64,000 nt of DNA from Salinisphaera sp052044135 (GTDB lineage Bacteria; Pseudomonadota; Gammaproteobacteria; Nevskiales; Salinisphaeraceae), in the NCBI RefSeq assembly GCF_052044135.1, contig NZ_JBQDYF010000001.1, forward strand, positions 496,001-560,000, written 5' to 3'. Numbering within the stretch: the first letter of the stretch is position 1; the number at the start of each line of letters is the position of its first letter. The translations under genes were made by a program, and so were the position numbers. Shown here in pieces: positions 25,828 to 34,603 of the stretch. The notes under the pieces were generated by a model. That model was not told the DNA's origin and made no database searches. It saw only the letters and a program-made list of their open reading frames with translations.

Positions 25828-26604
25828 TTATGCCGTGAGCCTGATATCGTCGGCCGCCGTCGTGCCGAGAAAATGCCGGGCATAGCGCGGTGACAGCCGG
25901 GCGACATCCAGATGCATGAACACGTCGGCCACGCCGAAGTCGGGGTCATGGCACGGCGGGCCGCCGACGCGCGCGCCGAGCCGGAGATAGGCCTTGATCA
26001 GCGGCGGCATCCGCACGGCACGGACCAGCCGGTTGGAGGCGGCCGGCAGCGGGCGCCGCGGCGCCACGCGGTGCGGCGCAGGCACCGGCTGGCGCGCCAG
26101 GATGTCGCGGCAGATGGCATGCGCCCGGTCCAGGCCGTCGCGCAGGTCGATGCTGGCACAGCCGATGAGATGATCGTAGTCGTCGGCCCGAATCAGGTCT
26201 GCCAGCCCGTTCCACAGCATGGCGATGGCCGCGCCGCCGCGGTGCGCGGAATCGACGCAGGTACGCCCGATCTCGAGAAACCGCCCCGGGCGCGCCAGGA
26301 GACGGTCGATATCGAACTCGGTGGCGGAATAGAAGCGCCCGGCGGCGATGGCGGCTTCGTGGGTGAGGATGCGCGTGCTGGCCACGGCGCGGTGGGTGGT
26401 GGCCTCGCGCACGATCAGGTGCAGGCAATATTCATCCATGGCATCGGTTTCCAGCCCGGCGGGGCCCGGTTCGATGCGGGCGCCCATTTCCTCCACGAAT
26501 ACGCGGTGACGCAGGGCCAGACTGTCGCGGACGTCCTCTTCGGTCTGGGCGAAACTGTAATAGAAGCCGCGCGGAGCGCGTTCGATACGGGTCGCGATGG
26601 ACAT
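25828..26604 (-). CDS. olsB: OlsB-like GNAT N-acyltransferase (ornithine lipid synthesis, first step)
   Basis: A GNAT-fold N-acyltransferase of 258 residues resembling OlsB, which transfers a 3-hydroxyacyl chain to the alpha-amino group of ornithine. Visible family stretches are SLALRHRVFVEEMGARI, FLEIGRTCVDSAHRGGAAI and LIGCASIDLRDG. The ATG at 26604 has GGAGG eight bases upstream; an open frame continues upstream without similarity. No olsA (the second acyltransferase) is in the window. The neighbouring divergent gene is a phospholipid methyltransferase-like protein, which suggests a membrane-lipid locus. A haemolysin-like label would be the same family. Confidence 0.8.
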   Translation of the reverse strand: MSIATRIERAPRGFYYSFAQTEEDVRDSLALRHRVFVEEMGARIEPGPAGLETDAMDEYCLHLIVREATTHRAVASTRILTHEAAIAAGRFYSATEFDIDRLLARPGRFLEIGRTCVDSAHRGGAAIAMLWNGLADLIRADDYDHLIGCASIDLRDGLDRAHAICRDILARQPVPAPHRVAPRRPLPAASNRLVRAVRMPPLIKAYLRLGARVGGPPCHDPDFGVADVFMHLDVARLSPRYARHFLGTTAADDIRLTA

Positions 26605-26759
26605 GCGATGGCCTCCAGAGACCGGATTAACGGCCCCGATTCTCGACCGGGCATGTGATGACTCGATGACCTTGAGATGACCGCGCCGTGAAAGGCCGGA
26701 CGTCATCGCCGGGTCACGAAGCGCTGCTAAATCTGGGCGAAATCCCGGATATTTCTTCC

Positions 26760-27389
26760 ATGTCGGAACTCACGCTTCTCTGGCGGTTGTGGCTGGCGAA
26801 ACCGCGCCAGATCGCTACCCTGGCGCCGAGCGGTGCCGCCGTGGCGGCCGCTTTCGTCGACGCCGTCGCGGCGGCCCCCGATGAAGGCACGATTGTCGAA
26901 CTGGGGGCCGGGACCGGCCCGGTGACATCGGCGATGTTGGCGGCGGGCGTGGATCGACAGCGATTGTGCATCGTCGAGGCGAATGCCGAACTCGCCGCGC
27001 ATCTGCGCCGGCGTTTCGGTCGCGATCTTGTCGCCCGGGCGGATGCGCGGGCGCTCGACCCGTTGTTCGAGACGCGCCGTATCGACCGCATCGCGGCGGT
27101 CATCTCGACGCTGCCCATCCTGCACTTCGGGCGCACCGCCCAGCGTGCCGTGCTGGACGAGTGTTTCGCCCGCGCCGCGCCCGGGGCCACTTTCACCCAG
27201 ATCACCTATCTGCCCGGCTCCCCGGTGCGCCAGCGCCATCTGCGCGCCTGGAATTATCGCGCCGAACGCTATCGCCGCGTTGCCCAGAACTGGCCGCCGG
27301 CCACGCTCTGGCAGTATCGGGCCCGGGAAACAAGGCCCTCGGGAGATCGCTATCGAGATGTCTGCCTCGGGCGATTAGACTCGGAATGA
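26760..27389 (+). CDS. phospholipid N-methyltransferase-like SAM-dependent methyltransferase
   Basis: Class I methyltransferase of 209 residues. The SAM-binding motif I is TIVELGAGTGPVTSAML, followed by the acidic CIVEANAELAAHLRRRF. The N-terminal LAKPRQIATLAPSG matches the PmtA-type pattern, in which a short amphipathic N-terminus touches the membrane. The motif ISTLPILHF holds the NPPF-like catalytic region in a changed form. The ATG at 26760 begins just at the family N-terminus; a start 24 codons upstream is possible. It is divergent from the OlsB-like gene, so its lipid substrate could be phosphatidylethanolamine or an ornithine lipid. Confidence 0.72.
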   Translation: MSELTLLWRLWLAKPRQIATLAPSGAAVAAAFVDAVAAAPDEGTIVELGAGTGPVTSAMLAAGVDRQRLCIVEANAELAAHLRRRFGRDLVARADARALDPLFETRRIDRIAAVISTLPILHFGRTAQRAVLDECFARAAPGATFTQITYLPGSPVRQRHLRAWNYRAERYRRVAQNWPPATLWQYRARETRPSGDRYRDVCLGRLDSE

Positions 27390-27414
27390 TCGTCCGCCCG
27401 AGGTCCGCCATTTC

Positions 27415-29157
27415 ATGTCCGCACCGGTCGACGTCCGCCGCCGCCGCTATCTCGTTCTCGCCCTGAACCTGGTCACGCTGGCCGCGGCCTTCGCGGCCAT
27501 GCTGTCCTTGTTGGCCGCCGATGGCCTGACGCTGTCCGAAGGCCTGATCGGTTTCGGTTTCCTGCTGAGCATGCCGTACACGGTACTCGGTTTCTGGAAT
27601 GCCGTGATCGGGCTGGCCCTGCGCCATCTCCGCCCCGAGCAGGTGCGTGCCATGCCCGGGGTGGCCGCTTTGACCGACGCCGATGCCGAGTTGCCGGCGC
27701 TCGCTTGCAGTACGGTGCTGGTGATGACGTTGCGCAACGAGGCCACCGCGCCGGTATTCGAACGCCTGGCGTGCATGCGCGACTCGCTGGCCGCGACCGG
27801 CGGCATCGATCGATTCACGTTCGCCGTGCTCAGTGATTCCGACGAGCCCGATATCGTCGCCGCCGAGCGTGCCGCCTTTGCCGCCTTCCGCGACCATTCC
27901 GCGCCCGGCGAACCCGCGCCGATCTACCGCCGGCGGATGCACAACCGCGGCTACAAGGCGGGCAATATCGCGGATTTCCTGGCGCAACGCGGGGCGGCCT
28001 TCGACTATTTCATCCCGCTCGATGCCGACAGCCTGATGTCGGGCGAGGTCATCGTGCGCCTGGTGGGGGTCATGCAGGCGCGGCCGGAGATCGGCATTCT
28101 GCAGAGCCTCGTGGTGGGCATGCCCAGCCACAGTGGTTTCACGCGTGTATTCCAGTTCGGTATGCGCCATGCGATGCGGGCTTTCACCACGGGCGCGGCC
28201 TGGTGGACCGCCGACTGTGGGGCTTATTGGGGGCACAACGCAGTGATCCGCGTGGCGCCGTTTCGGTCGCATTGCCGGCTGCCCCGGCTGTCGGGACGCC
28301 CGCCGTGGGGCGGCGCAGTGCTCAGCCACGATCAACTCGAGGCGACCTTCATGCGCCGGGCCGGCTACGAGGTGCGCGTGGTGCCGGTCGAGAGCGACAG
28401 CTACGAGATCAATCCGCCCACGCTGCTGGATTTCATTCGCCGCGAACTGCGCTGGTGCCAGGGCAACATGCAGTACCTGCGGCTACTCGGCACGCCCGGG
28501 CTGCGGCCGGTGAGCCGCTTCCAGCTGCTGCAGGCCATCGGGATGTATATCGCGCCGGCGGCCTGGATCGGCATGATCGCGGCAAGCTGTATCGGCGGCG
28601 TGCTCGGCGATCTCAGCCTGGGCGACGTGCGGCTCGGGTTCGGCCTGTTCGTGGGCGTGTTCGTGCTGGCGATCACGCCCAAGATCGCCGGGGTACTCGA
28701 TGTGCTGTTGTCCGCCCACGACACGGCCCGCTACGGCGGCAGCGTCGTGTTTGCGGCCTCCGTGCTGGTTGAACTGCTGTCATCGGTCCTGATTGCGCCG
28801 GTGGTGGCGCTGTCAATCACGCTGTTTCTGATCGGGCTGATGTTCGGCCGCAGCGTGGCCTGGGGCGGACAGAATCGGGATCGCCTGGATATCGCCTGGC
28901 GTGACGCCTGGCCGCCGTTGGCGCCACATACGCTGGCCGGGGTCGGGATGGCCGCGGCGCTCTGGGGCGCCGCCGGATTCGGCGCCACGTTATGGGCCGC
29001 GCCGATCATCCTCGGCCCGGCCCTCGCGGTGCCGTTGACCGTCTGGAGCGGACGCCGGGCGGTCGGGGCGGGCATGCAGCGCCGCCGGCTGTGTCTCGTT
29101 CCCGAGGAAAGAGAACGGCCAGCAGTGCTGGCCACGCGGCCTGCCGATGCGGGGTGA
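27415..29157 (+). CDS. opgH: OpgH-like glucan glucosyltransferase
   Basis: Membrane glycosyltransferase of family 2 type, 580 residues, which makes periplasmic glucans from UDP-glucose. Two N-terminal helices come first, then the cytoplasmic GT domain with LSDSDEPD, IPLDADSLMSG, and the acceptor and processivity motifs HDQLEATFMRRAG and ELRWCQGN. About six C-terminal helices follow. It is shorter than E. coli OpgH (847), lacking its long N-terminal extension, and no opgG partner is adjacent. It begins 26 bases after the methyltransferase and may share its transcript. Osmoregulated glucans fit the betaine-binding protein elsewhere in the window. Confidence 0.82.
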   Translation: MSAPVDVRRRRYLVLALNLVTLAAAFAAMLSLLAADGLTLSEGLIGFGFLLSMPYTVLGFWNAVIGLALRHLRPEQVRAMPGVAALTDADAELPALACSTVLVMTLRNEATAPVFERLACMRDSLAATGGIDRFTFAVLSDSDEPDIVAAERAAFAAFRDHSAPGEPAPIYRRRMHNRGYKAGNIADFLAQRGAAFDYFIPLDADSLMSGEVIVRLVGVMQARPEIGILQSLVVGMPSHSGFTRVFQFGMRHAMRAFTTGAAWWTADCGAYWGHNAVIRVAPFRSHCRLPRLSGRPPWGGAVLSHDQLEATFMRRAGYEVRVVPVESDSYEINPPTLLDFIRRELRWCQGNMQYLRLLGTPGLRPVSRFQLLQAIGMYIAPAAWIGMIAASCIGGVLGDLSLGDVRLGFGLFVGVFVLAITPKIAGVLDVLLSAHDTARYGGSVVFAASVLVELLSSVLIAPVVALSITLFLIGLMFGRSVAWGGQNRDRLDIAWRDAWPPLAPHTLAGVGMAAALWGAAGFGATLWAAPIILGPALAVPLTVWSGRRAVGAGMQRRRLCLVPEERERPAVLATRPADAG

Positions 29158-29182
29158 CGCGCCGGGTCGCCGGCCGTGGCCG

Positions 29183-30961
29183 TCAGTGACGCCACTTGGC
29201 CCACATCTGCATGAAGGATTCGCGAATGATGTGCGCCGACTCCGGATCGCCCTTGACCATCGACGACATAAAGTGCCTGGCCTGCTCGAAACTGATATGC
29301 GGCGGCAGCGGGGCGACCTCCGGGTCGGTATAGGCGTTGATCACCACCGGCCGGTCGGCGGCCAGCGCTTCGCGCCAGACGCCTTCGATCTGGTCGGGCG
29401 AGTCGATGCGCAGGCCTTTCAGGCCCAGCAGCTCGGCGTACTGGTCGTAGGCGAAGTCCGGCAGGTCCTGCGAGGTCTCGAACTTGGGATCGCCTTCCAT
29501 GACCCGCTGTTCCCAGGTCACCTGGTTGAGATCGCGGTTGTTGAGCACCAGCACGATGGCCGTCGGATTCGGCCACTCGGTCCAGTACTTGGCGATCGTG
29601 GTCAGCGCCTGGTTGCCGCTCATCTGCATCGCGCCGTCGCCGACCATGGCGATGCCGGGACGGTCCGGATAGGCGAACTTGGCCGCCGCGAGATAGGGCA
29701 CGCCGTTGCCCATCGACGCCAGCCCGCCGGACACCGATCCGATCATGCCGCGCCGGATCTTGAGATAACGCGCATACCAGTTGGTCGCCGAGCCGACGTC
29801 GCAGGTCAGCATGATGTCGCTGGGCATCCGGTTCGACAACTCGGCGAAGATCGCCTGCGGATTGACCGGATCGGCGCTCATCTGCGCCCGTTCGGCCATG
29901 GTGCCCCACCAGGCGCGGGTCTTCTCGATGAGCTTGTTCTGCCATTTGCGATCGGTCTTGCGACTGACGCGCTCGGTCAGCGCAGCGGCCGTGGCCTTGG
30001 CCTCGCCGTGCAGGTTGACTTCGGTCGGGTAGCGCAGGCCGAGCGCTTCGGCGTCGATATCGATCTGCACCGCGCGCGCCTGATCGTCGGCCGGCAGGAA
30101 TTCGGCGTAGGGGAAACGCGTGCCGATCATCAGCAGGGTATCGCAGCCGGCCATCATGTCGGCGCTCGGCTCGGTGCCCAGCAGGCCGATGGTACCGGTA
30201 ACGCAGTCGACGTCGTCCGGGATCATCGTTTTTGCCAGGATGGCCTTGGCGACGCCCGCGCCGAGCTTGTCCGCCAGGGCCAGTACCTCGTCGACTGCGT
30301 CCTTGGTGCCGGCGCCGGCGAGGATGGCCACGCGTTCGCCCGCGTCGAGAACCTTGGCGGCGGCCTCCAGATCGGCTTCGGCGGGGCACGTCACCGGCGG
30401 GTTGTAGCCAATGCCGGAAAATGTCGCCCCGTGCGTGGCCGGTGGCTGTGCCATCGGCGCGTCCTGGATATCGGCCGGTACGATCAGCGCGGTGACCGCG
30501 CGCCGGCCGATGGCGATGCGCATGGCCTGATCCACCAGGTGTCGCGTCTGGCGTGGATCGCTAACCATGTGGACATAATCACCGGCCACATCCTTGTACA
30601 GCGAGATCAGATCGATCTCCTGCTGGTAATCGGTGCCGAGGCTCATGCGCGACTGCTGGCCGACGATCGCCACCGCCGGCACGTGATCCTTCCTGGCGTC
30701 GTACAGCCCATTGAGCAGATGGATCGCGCCCGGGCCCGAGGTCGAGATGCACACGCCCGGCGTGCCGGTGAACTTGGCGTGGGCGCTGGCCATGAATGCG
30801 GCCAGCTCCTCGTGCCGGGGCTGGATCAGACGCGGTCCGCTTTCGGCGCGGCGCAGACCGGCCATGACCCCGTTGATGCCGTCGCCCGAGTAACCGTAGC
30901 AACGGGTCACGCCCCATTCGCGCAGGCGCGCAACGATGAAATCTCCGACGGTTCGAGACAT
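29183..30961 (-). CDS. PoxB-like thiamine-diphosphate enzyme (pyruvate oxidase/dehydrogenase type)
   Basis: A three-domain ThDP enzyme of 592 residues. It begins MSRTVGDFIVARLREWGV, with the proton-relay Glu in LIQPRHEELAAFMAS. The ThDP/Mg motif is MVGDGAMQMSGNQALTTIA ending in VLVLNN. It is close to PoxB, which oxidises pyruvate to acetate and CO2 and passes electrons to ubiquinone. The E. coli C-terminal lipid-activated peptide is not obvious here. The start is chosen at the family N-terminus; the 42 codons open upstream look non-coding. It is divergent from a FixJ-type regulator across 190 bases. An acetolactate-synthase or sulfoacetaldehyde role is less likely. Confidence 0.82.
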   Translation of the reverse strand: MSRTVGDFIVARLREWGVTRCYGYSGDGINGVMAGLRRAESGPRLIQPRHEELAAFMASAHAKFTGTPGVCISTSGPGAIHLLNGLYDARKDHVPAVAIVGQQSRMSLGTDYQQEIDLISLYKDVAGDYVHMVSDPRQTRHLVDQAMRIAIGRRAVTALIVPADIQDAPMAQPPATHGATFSGIGYNPPVTCPAEADLEAAAKVLDAGERVAILAGAGTKDAVDEVLALADKLGAGVAKAILAKTMIPDDVDCVTGTIGLLGTEPSADMMAGCDTLLMIGTRFPYAEFLPADDQARAVQIDIDAEALGLRYPTEVNLHGEAKATAAALTERVSRKTDRKWQNKLIEKTRAWWGTMAERAQMSADPVNPQAIFAELSNRMPSDIMLTCDVGSATNWYARYLKIRRGMIGSVSGGLASMGNGVPYLAAAKFAYPDRPGIAMVGDGAMQMSGNQALTTIAKYWTEWPNPTAIVLVLNNRDLNQVTWEQRVMEGDPKFETSQDLPDFAYDQYAELLGLKGLRIDSPDQIEGVWREALAADRPVVINAYTDPEVAPLPPHISFEQARHFMSSMVKGDPESAHIIRESFMQMWAKWRH

Positions 30962-31151
30962 GGCAGGTATCCATATCGAATGGCCATGCCACCGTAGGTA
31001 CAACAGGCCGGCCACCCAATCCGTGACAATCCCTAGGTGTTCGGTCCCGTTCGCCGATACTGACGTCAATTGGCGACATGCGGGCAAATACGGGGTTCGA
31101 CCCGGCTCGCCGGCTGCTAGCCTTGAGGCACCACACGCAGGCGGTAATGTG

Positions 31152-31799
31152 ATGGAACCGCTGGTTCATGTCGTCGACGATGACGACGCGGTATGTGATT
31201 CGCTTCGTTGTTTGCTCCACTCGATCCAGATTGTGAGTGCCGGGTACTCCACGGGGCGGGCGTTCGTCGCGCGCGAGCGCGACATGCGTCCGGGGTGTGT
31301 CCTGCTCGATCTGCGCATACCCGACATGAGCGGGCTGGATATTCAGCGCGCGCTGGCCGACGAGGCCCCGCATCTGCCAGTGATCTTCATGACCGGCTAC
31401 GGCGACGTCGAGGCCTCGGTATCGGCCATGCGCGAAGGGGCGGCCAATTTCCTCACCAAGCCGGTGAACGGCGAGCTGTTATTGGCCGAAGTGCGCGAGG
31501 CGATCGAACGTAGCCGCGAGATCCTGGCCGAGCATCAACACTGCGAGAGCGTGTGCGCCCGGATGGCGTTGCTTACCCCGCGCGAGGCCGACGTGCTGCA
31601 CGAAGTGGTCGCGGGCTGGTCGAACAAGCATATCGCACGACGCCTCGGCATCAGTCCGAAAACGGTCGAATTGCATCGTGCCAACGTGATGAACAAGATG
31701 CGCGCCGGCTCGCTGGCCGAACTGGTCCGCCTGCACCTGACCGCCACCGGCGAGTCGCCGAGTGCAGCCCGCAACCGCGGGCCCGAGCGGCGCCGGTAG
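31152..31799 (+). CDS. FixJ/NarL-type response regulator (orphan)
   Basis: Two-domain regulator of 215 residues. The receiver has HVVDDDDAV, the phosphoacceptor Asp53 in LLDLRIPDMSG and the Lys of FLTKPVNG. The output domain is a LuxR-type helix-turn-helix with LTPREADVLHEVVAGWSNKH and RLGISPKTVELHRANVM. This is the FixJ arrangement. No intact sensor kinase is nearby; the remains of one lie tail to tail just downstream. It is divergent from the PoxB-like gene, which is the most obvious target. The ATG at 31152 gives a normal receiver N-terminus. Confidence 0.9.
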   Translation: MEPLVHVVDDDDAVCDSLRCLLHSIQIVSAGYSTGRAFVARERDMRPGCVLLDLRIPDMSGLDIQRALADEAPHLPVIFMTGYGDVEASVSAMREGAANFLTKPVNGELLLAEVREAIERSREILAEHQHCESVCARMALLTPREADVLHEVVAGWSNKHIARRLGISPKTVELHRANVMNKMRAGSLAELVRLHLTATGESPSAARNRGPERRR

Positions 31800-32245
31800 T
31801 TGTCGGGCGCGCTGTCGCCCGGATCGTTCTTGGGGCGTTCCGGCACGGGGCGAGCACCCTCGGTTGTATCGGCTTCGTCCCAAGGCCGGCCACCATGGCG
31901 TTCGGCCAGTGCCCGGCTGACCGACCGCCCCATCCCCATGCCGTCGGGTTTGCCGCTGTCAAAGTCATTGAAAATGGTTGCCAGACGGTCGGACGTGATC
32001 GTCCCCGGTGCCGCGGGCGTATTCAAGGGCGGCTTGCCCGGGCGTCCGGCGGGCGGGGCGGCCGGGCCCATGTCCCGGGTCCTTGGTGCCATGCCTTGCC
32101 GGGGATTAGGGCCTGCCCTCGAACGCCCACCGGGTTCGTGATTCGCCTGGCGTCGGTGATCTATGTGCTTTCCCGGATCAATTCGCCCCCGCACCTGAGC
32201 CACCATGGGCGTTGAAAAAAACCGCGATCAGCGAGGGTATGGATC
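31800..32245. other. 446-base gap with a decayed kinase remnant
   Basis: No intact gene is present between the FixJ-type regulator and the NDH-2 gene. The left half carries the histidine-kinase remnant annotated separately. The right half holds the NDH-2 leader; nothing else is recognised there. Confidence 0.6.
31830..31995 (-). pseudogene. remnant of a histidine kinase ATP-binding domain
   Basis: Read on the minus strand, this stretch still encodes the G2-box region of a sensor kinase: FNDFDSGKPDGMGMG followed by RSVSRALAERHGGRPW and a GA...P tail. That is the order seen in the end of FixL/PAS-type kinases (KPDGMGxGLxISRxIxExHGGxLW). The N, G1 and dimerisation boxes are absent and the frame has no sensible start or end, so it is a fragment, not a gene. 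It faces the end of an orphan FixJ-type regulator. Confidence 0.7.
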
Positions 32246-33517
32246 ATGAGCGTGACTTCGACGCGCGTGGTGATTGCCGGCGGTGGCGCCGGCGGCCTCG
32301 AACTGGCCATCCGGCTGGCTCGTCAGGGTGGCATCCGGGTATTTCTGGTTGATCAGTCGGACACACATATCTGGAAGCCGCGGTTGCACGAGATGGCGGC
32401 GGGTGCCCGACGGAGCATGGTCGACGAGATGGAATATGCCGGTCTTGCGGAGCGCTGGGGTTTCGTGTTCGTGCAGGGCAGCCTGTGCGATGTCGACCCG
32501 GAGGCGCGCCGCATCGAACTCGGCGCCATGGACGATGCTCGCGAGCGCAAGGTGGTCGGCGCGCGCGAACTCGCGTACGACGTGCTCGTGCTCGCGCTGG
32601 GCGGGGTAACCCCCGATCTGGGTGTCGAGGGCGTGACCGAACATGCCTTCATGCTGGATCGCGCGGAAGACGCCGAGGCGGTATTCAATCGCTTGTCGCT
32701 GGCTGCGCTGGCAGCGACCGTTCACGCTCGTGATCCGGTGATGGATGTGCTCATCGTCGGCACCGGGCTGACCGGCGTCGAGCTTGCGGCTTATCTGGCG
32801 ACCGACGCCCAGCCGGCCGCGGTGGCGCCGCGCGATGCCCGGCCCGGCCTGCGTGTCACGCTGGTCGAGGCCATGGATGAGTTCATGCCGTCGATGGGTG
32901 ACGCCGAGCGTGCGGCGGTTCGCGAGCGTCTGCAAAAAGCCGGCGTCACGATTCGGACCGGTTGCCAGATCAGCCGGGTAGCGCCCGACCATGTCGAAAC
33001 CAATGACGGAAGGCGTTTTGACTCGCAACTCACGGTTTGGGCAACGGGGCGTGTCGGCCCGCCCGTGGTCGACGAAATTGCTACGCTGTGCGCCAACGAC
33101 AAACGTCAGTGGCGGGTGCGCAAGACGCTGCAGAGCTTAACCTCCCGCGATGTCTTCGTGCTTGGCGACTGTGCCGCGGTCGAGGGCTCCGAGGCGCCGC
33201 CCACCGCCCAGGCCGCGAGCGAGCAGGCCACGCATCTGGCGCGCGAGTTGCCGCGCTATTGCGCCGGCGAGATGCCGCGTGCGTTCGAGTATCGGCACAA
33301 GGGCACGTTGATGTCGCTGGGTGCCGCGGGCGCGGTTGGCCGTCTGCGCAGCGGGTTCGGCCGGGATCTGCAGATCCGGGGCCGGCTGGCGGCGGCGGCT
33401 TACCGCGGGCTCGAACGCCAGCACGGAATGGTCGTGCTGGGTGCGGCACGTGGCACCGGACGCCTGCTCGCCGACCTGTTTTCGCTCGATCACGGGCCGC
33501 GGGTCAAGGTGCACTGA
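32246..33517 (+). CDS. type II NADH dehydrogenase (NDH-2) family flavoprotein
   Basis: Peripheral-membrane FAD enzyme that oxidises NADH and reduces quinone without pumping protons; 423 residues. Two Rossmann motifs are visible: VVIAGGGAGGLELAIRLA (FAD) and VLIVGTGLTGVELAAYLA (NADH). The FAD-closing VFVLGDCAAV is followed by APPTAQAASEQA, which fits the quinone-binding AQxAxQ pattern. C-terminal RGLERQHGMVVLGAARG may attach to the membrane. Single gene flanked by two orphan response regulators; with cyo it forms a simple NADH-to-O2 chain. Confidence 0.88.
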   Translation: MSVTSTRVVIAGGGAGGLELAIRLARQGGIRVFLVDQSDTHIWKPRLHEMAAGARRSMVDEMEYAGLAERWGFVFVQGSLCDVDPEARRIELGAMDDARERKVVGARELAYDVLVLALGGVTPDLGVEGVTEHAFMLDRAEDAEAVFNRLSLAALAATVHARDPVMDVLIVGTGLTGVELAAYLATDAQPAAVAPRDARPGLRVTLVEAMDEFMPSMGDAERAAVRERLQKAGVTIRTGCQISRVAPDHVETNDGRRFDSQLTVWATGRVGPPVVDEIATLCANDKRQWRVRKTLQSLTSRDVFVLGDCAAVEGSEAPPTAQAASEQATHLARELPRYCAGEMPRAFEYRHKGTLMSLGAAGAVGRLRSGFGRDLQIRGRLAAAAYRGLERQHGMVVLGAARGTGRLLADLFSLDHGPRVKVH

Positions 33518-33588
33518 GCGCGGCACGCCCTGCATCGTCGCCGGCGCTGTCGACGTAACCTCCAACAGAACCTCTCCGGGCTATTGCC

Positions 33589-33972
33589 ATGCTGGATACC
33601 GTTCGACAATTTCGGGTCGCGGTGATCGACGACGACGCGGGTTTCGCCATGTCGATGGCCGCGTTGCTCGGCAGCGATGGCTTCGATGTTCGGCTGTTCG
33701 ACTCGGCCGAGGCATTCATCGATGCCGACGAGACCTCCCGTTTCTGTTGCCTCATGATCGATTGGTTGCTGCCCGGCATGAGCGGCGCGACGCTGTGTCA
33801 GCGGCTGGCTGCCTCGGGCCCGCACCCGGCGCTTATTCTCATGAGTGGCACGCAGTTCGCCGACCGTGGCATGCCGCCGAATCTGCCGCCGAATACCGAG
33901 TTTGTTCAGAAACCCTTCGATCCGGATTGGTTGCTGGCCGAGCTATGGCATATCTGCGGTCGGGCGCAATAG
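33589..33972 (+). CDS. single-domain response regulator
   Basis: A stand-alone receiver domain of 127 residues. It has the acidic pocket VAVIDDDAGF, Asp58 in CLMIDWLLPGMSG and the Lys in FVQKPFDPDW. There is no output domain, so it would act through protein contact or as a phosphate relay, like CheY or DivK. No kinase or phosphotransfer protein is adjacent. It follows the NDH-2 gene by 71 bases in the same direction, and could be co-transcribed with it. Confidence 0.87.
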   Translation: MLDTVRQFRVAVIDDDAGFAMSMAALLGSDGFDVRLFDSAEAFIDADETSRFCCLMIDWLLPGMSGATLCQRLAASGPHPALILMSGTQFADRGMPPNLPPNTEFVQKPFDPDWLLAELWHICGRAQ

Positions 33973-34019
33973 CCGGTTTGCGTGCTCTGCGCCCGGGCCC
34001 GCCGGCAAGCGGGTAGGCA

Positions 34020-34406
34020 TCAGTCGCGAAACAGGCGGTCGAGCTCCCAGGGCAACTCGTCGCGCAGTTGCTTCAAGCGATCCGCGTCGAGCATATGCGC
34101 GAGCGTGATCGCGACCGCGTAGGTCAACGAATCCGCCTGTTCCGGCGGCAGTTCGGTCCGGTCGCGGATCTTGTCGAGAAACACCGCAATCTTCATCGGC
34201 TCGCCAGTGGTGTCCGGGCGCTGGGCGCCCGAACGCAGGGCGGCACCCGCGTCGTTCGGCAAGCCGGAGGCGATGCGTGCGCCGGTGTCCTCGCTCAGGT
34301 GTTCGCCGAGTGCATCGAGCGTGATCAGGGTGCATTGGGCGACGCGCGCCGCGTCCAGTTGCGGGCAGCTGTTGTGCACCGTCGCCGTCAGGTTTTCGGT
34401 CTGCAT
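34020..34406 (-). CDS. DUF2267-like small protein
   Basis: Soluble protein of 128 residues, mostly helical and acidic. It looks like a DUF2267 protein: an N-terminal TLITLDALGEHLSEDTGARI segment, then a GLPNDAGAALRSGAQ turn, and a C-terminal LRDELPWELDRLF close to the family's LPxExxxLF ending. No activity is known for the family. The ATG at 34406 is used; a TTG six codons upstream is possible. It is divergent from the DUF1264 gene. Confidence 0.65.
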   Translation of the reverse strand: MQTENLTATVHNSCPQLDAARVAQCTLITLDALGEHLSEDTGARIASGLPNDAGAALRSGAQRPDTTGEPMKIAVFLDKIRDRTELPPEQADSLTYAVAITLAHMLDADRLKQLRDELPWELDRLFRD

Positions 34407-34603
34407 GCGTGAAAGCTCGATCAAGACACGAGGCGCATCAGCATCGGGCAGCCCGGCGCTCGCGAAAATTCGGGTGTTCCCCTATCGATCCTGCCACGTC
34501 AGGGTTTGCCCGGACAGACGCGATGGCCTCGATCCGACCACACTCGGGGCAACGGTTCACCGCGAGCGAGGGGCCTCGCTCGCCTGCAATCCGAGGCCGC
34601 GTC

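Noticed and set aside
31800..32141. A plus-strand open frame continuing after the FixJ-type regulator
   Set aside because: Its translation has no recognisable feature, while the opposite strand still shows a histidine-kinase G2 box. The minus-strand remnant explains the open frame.
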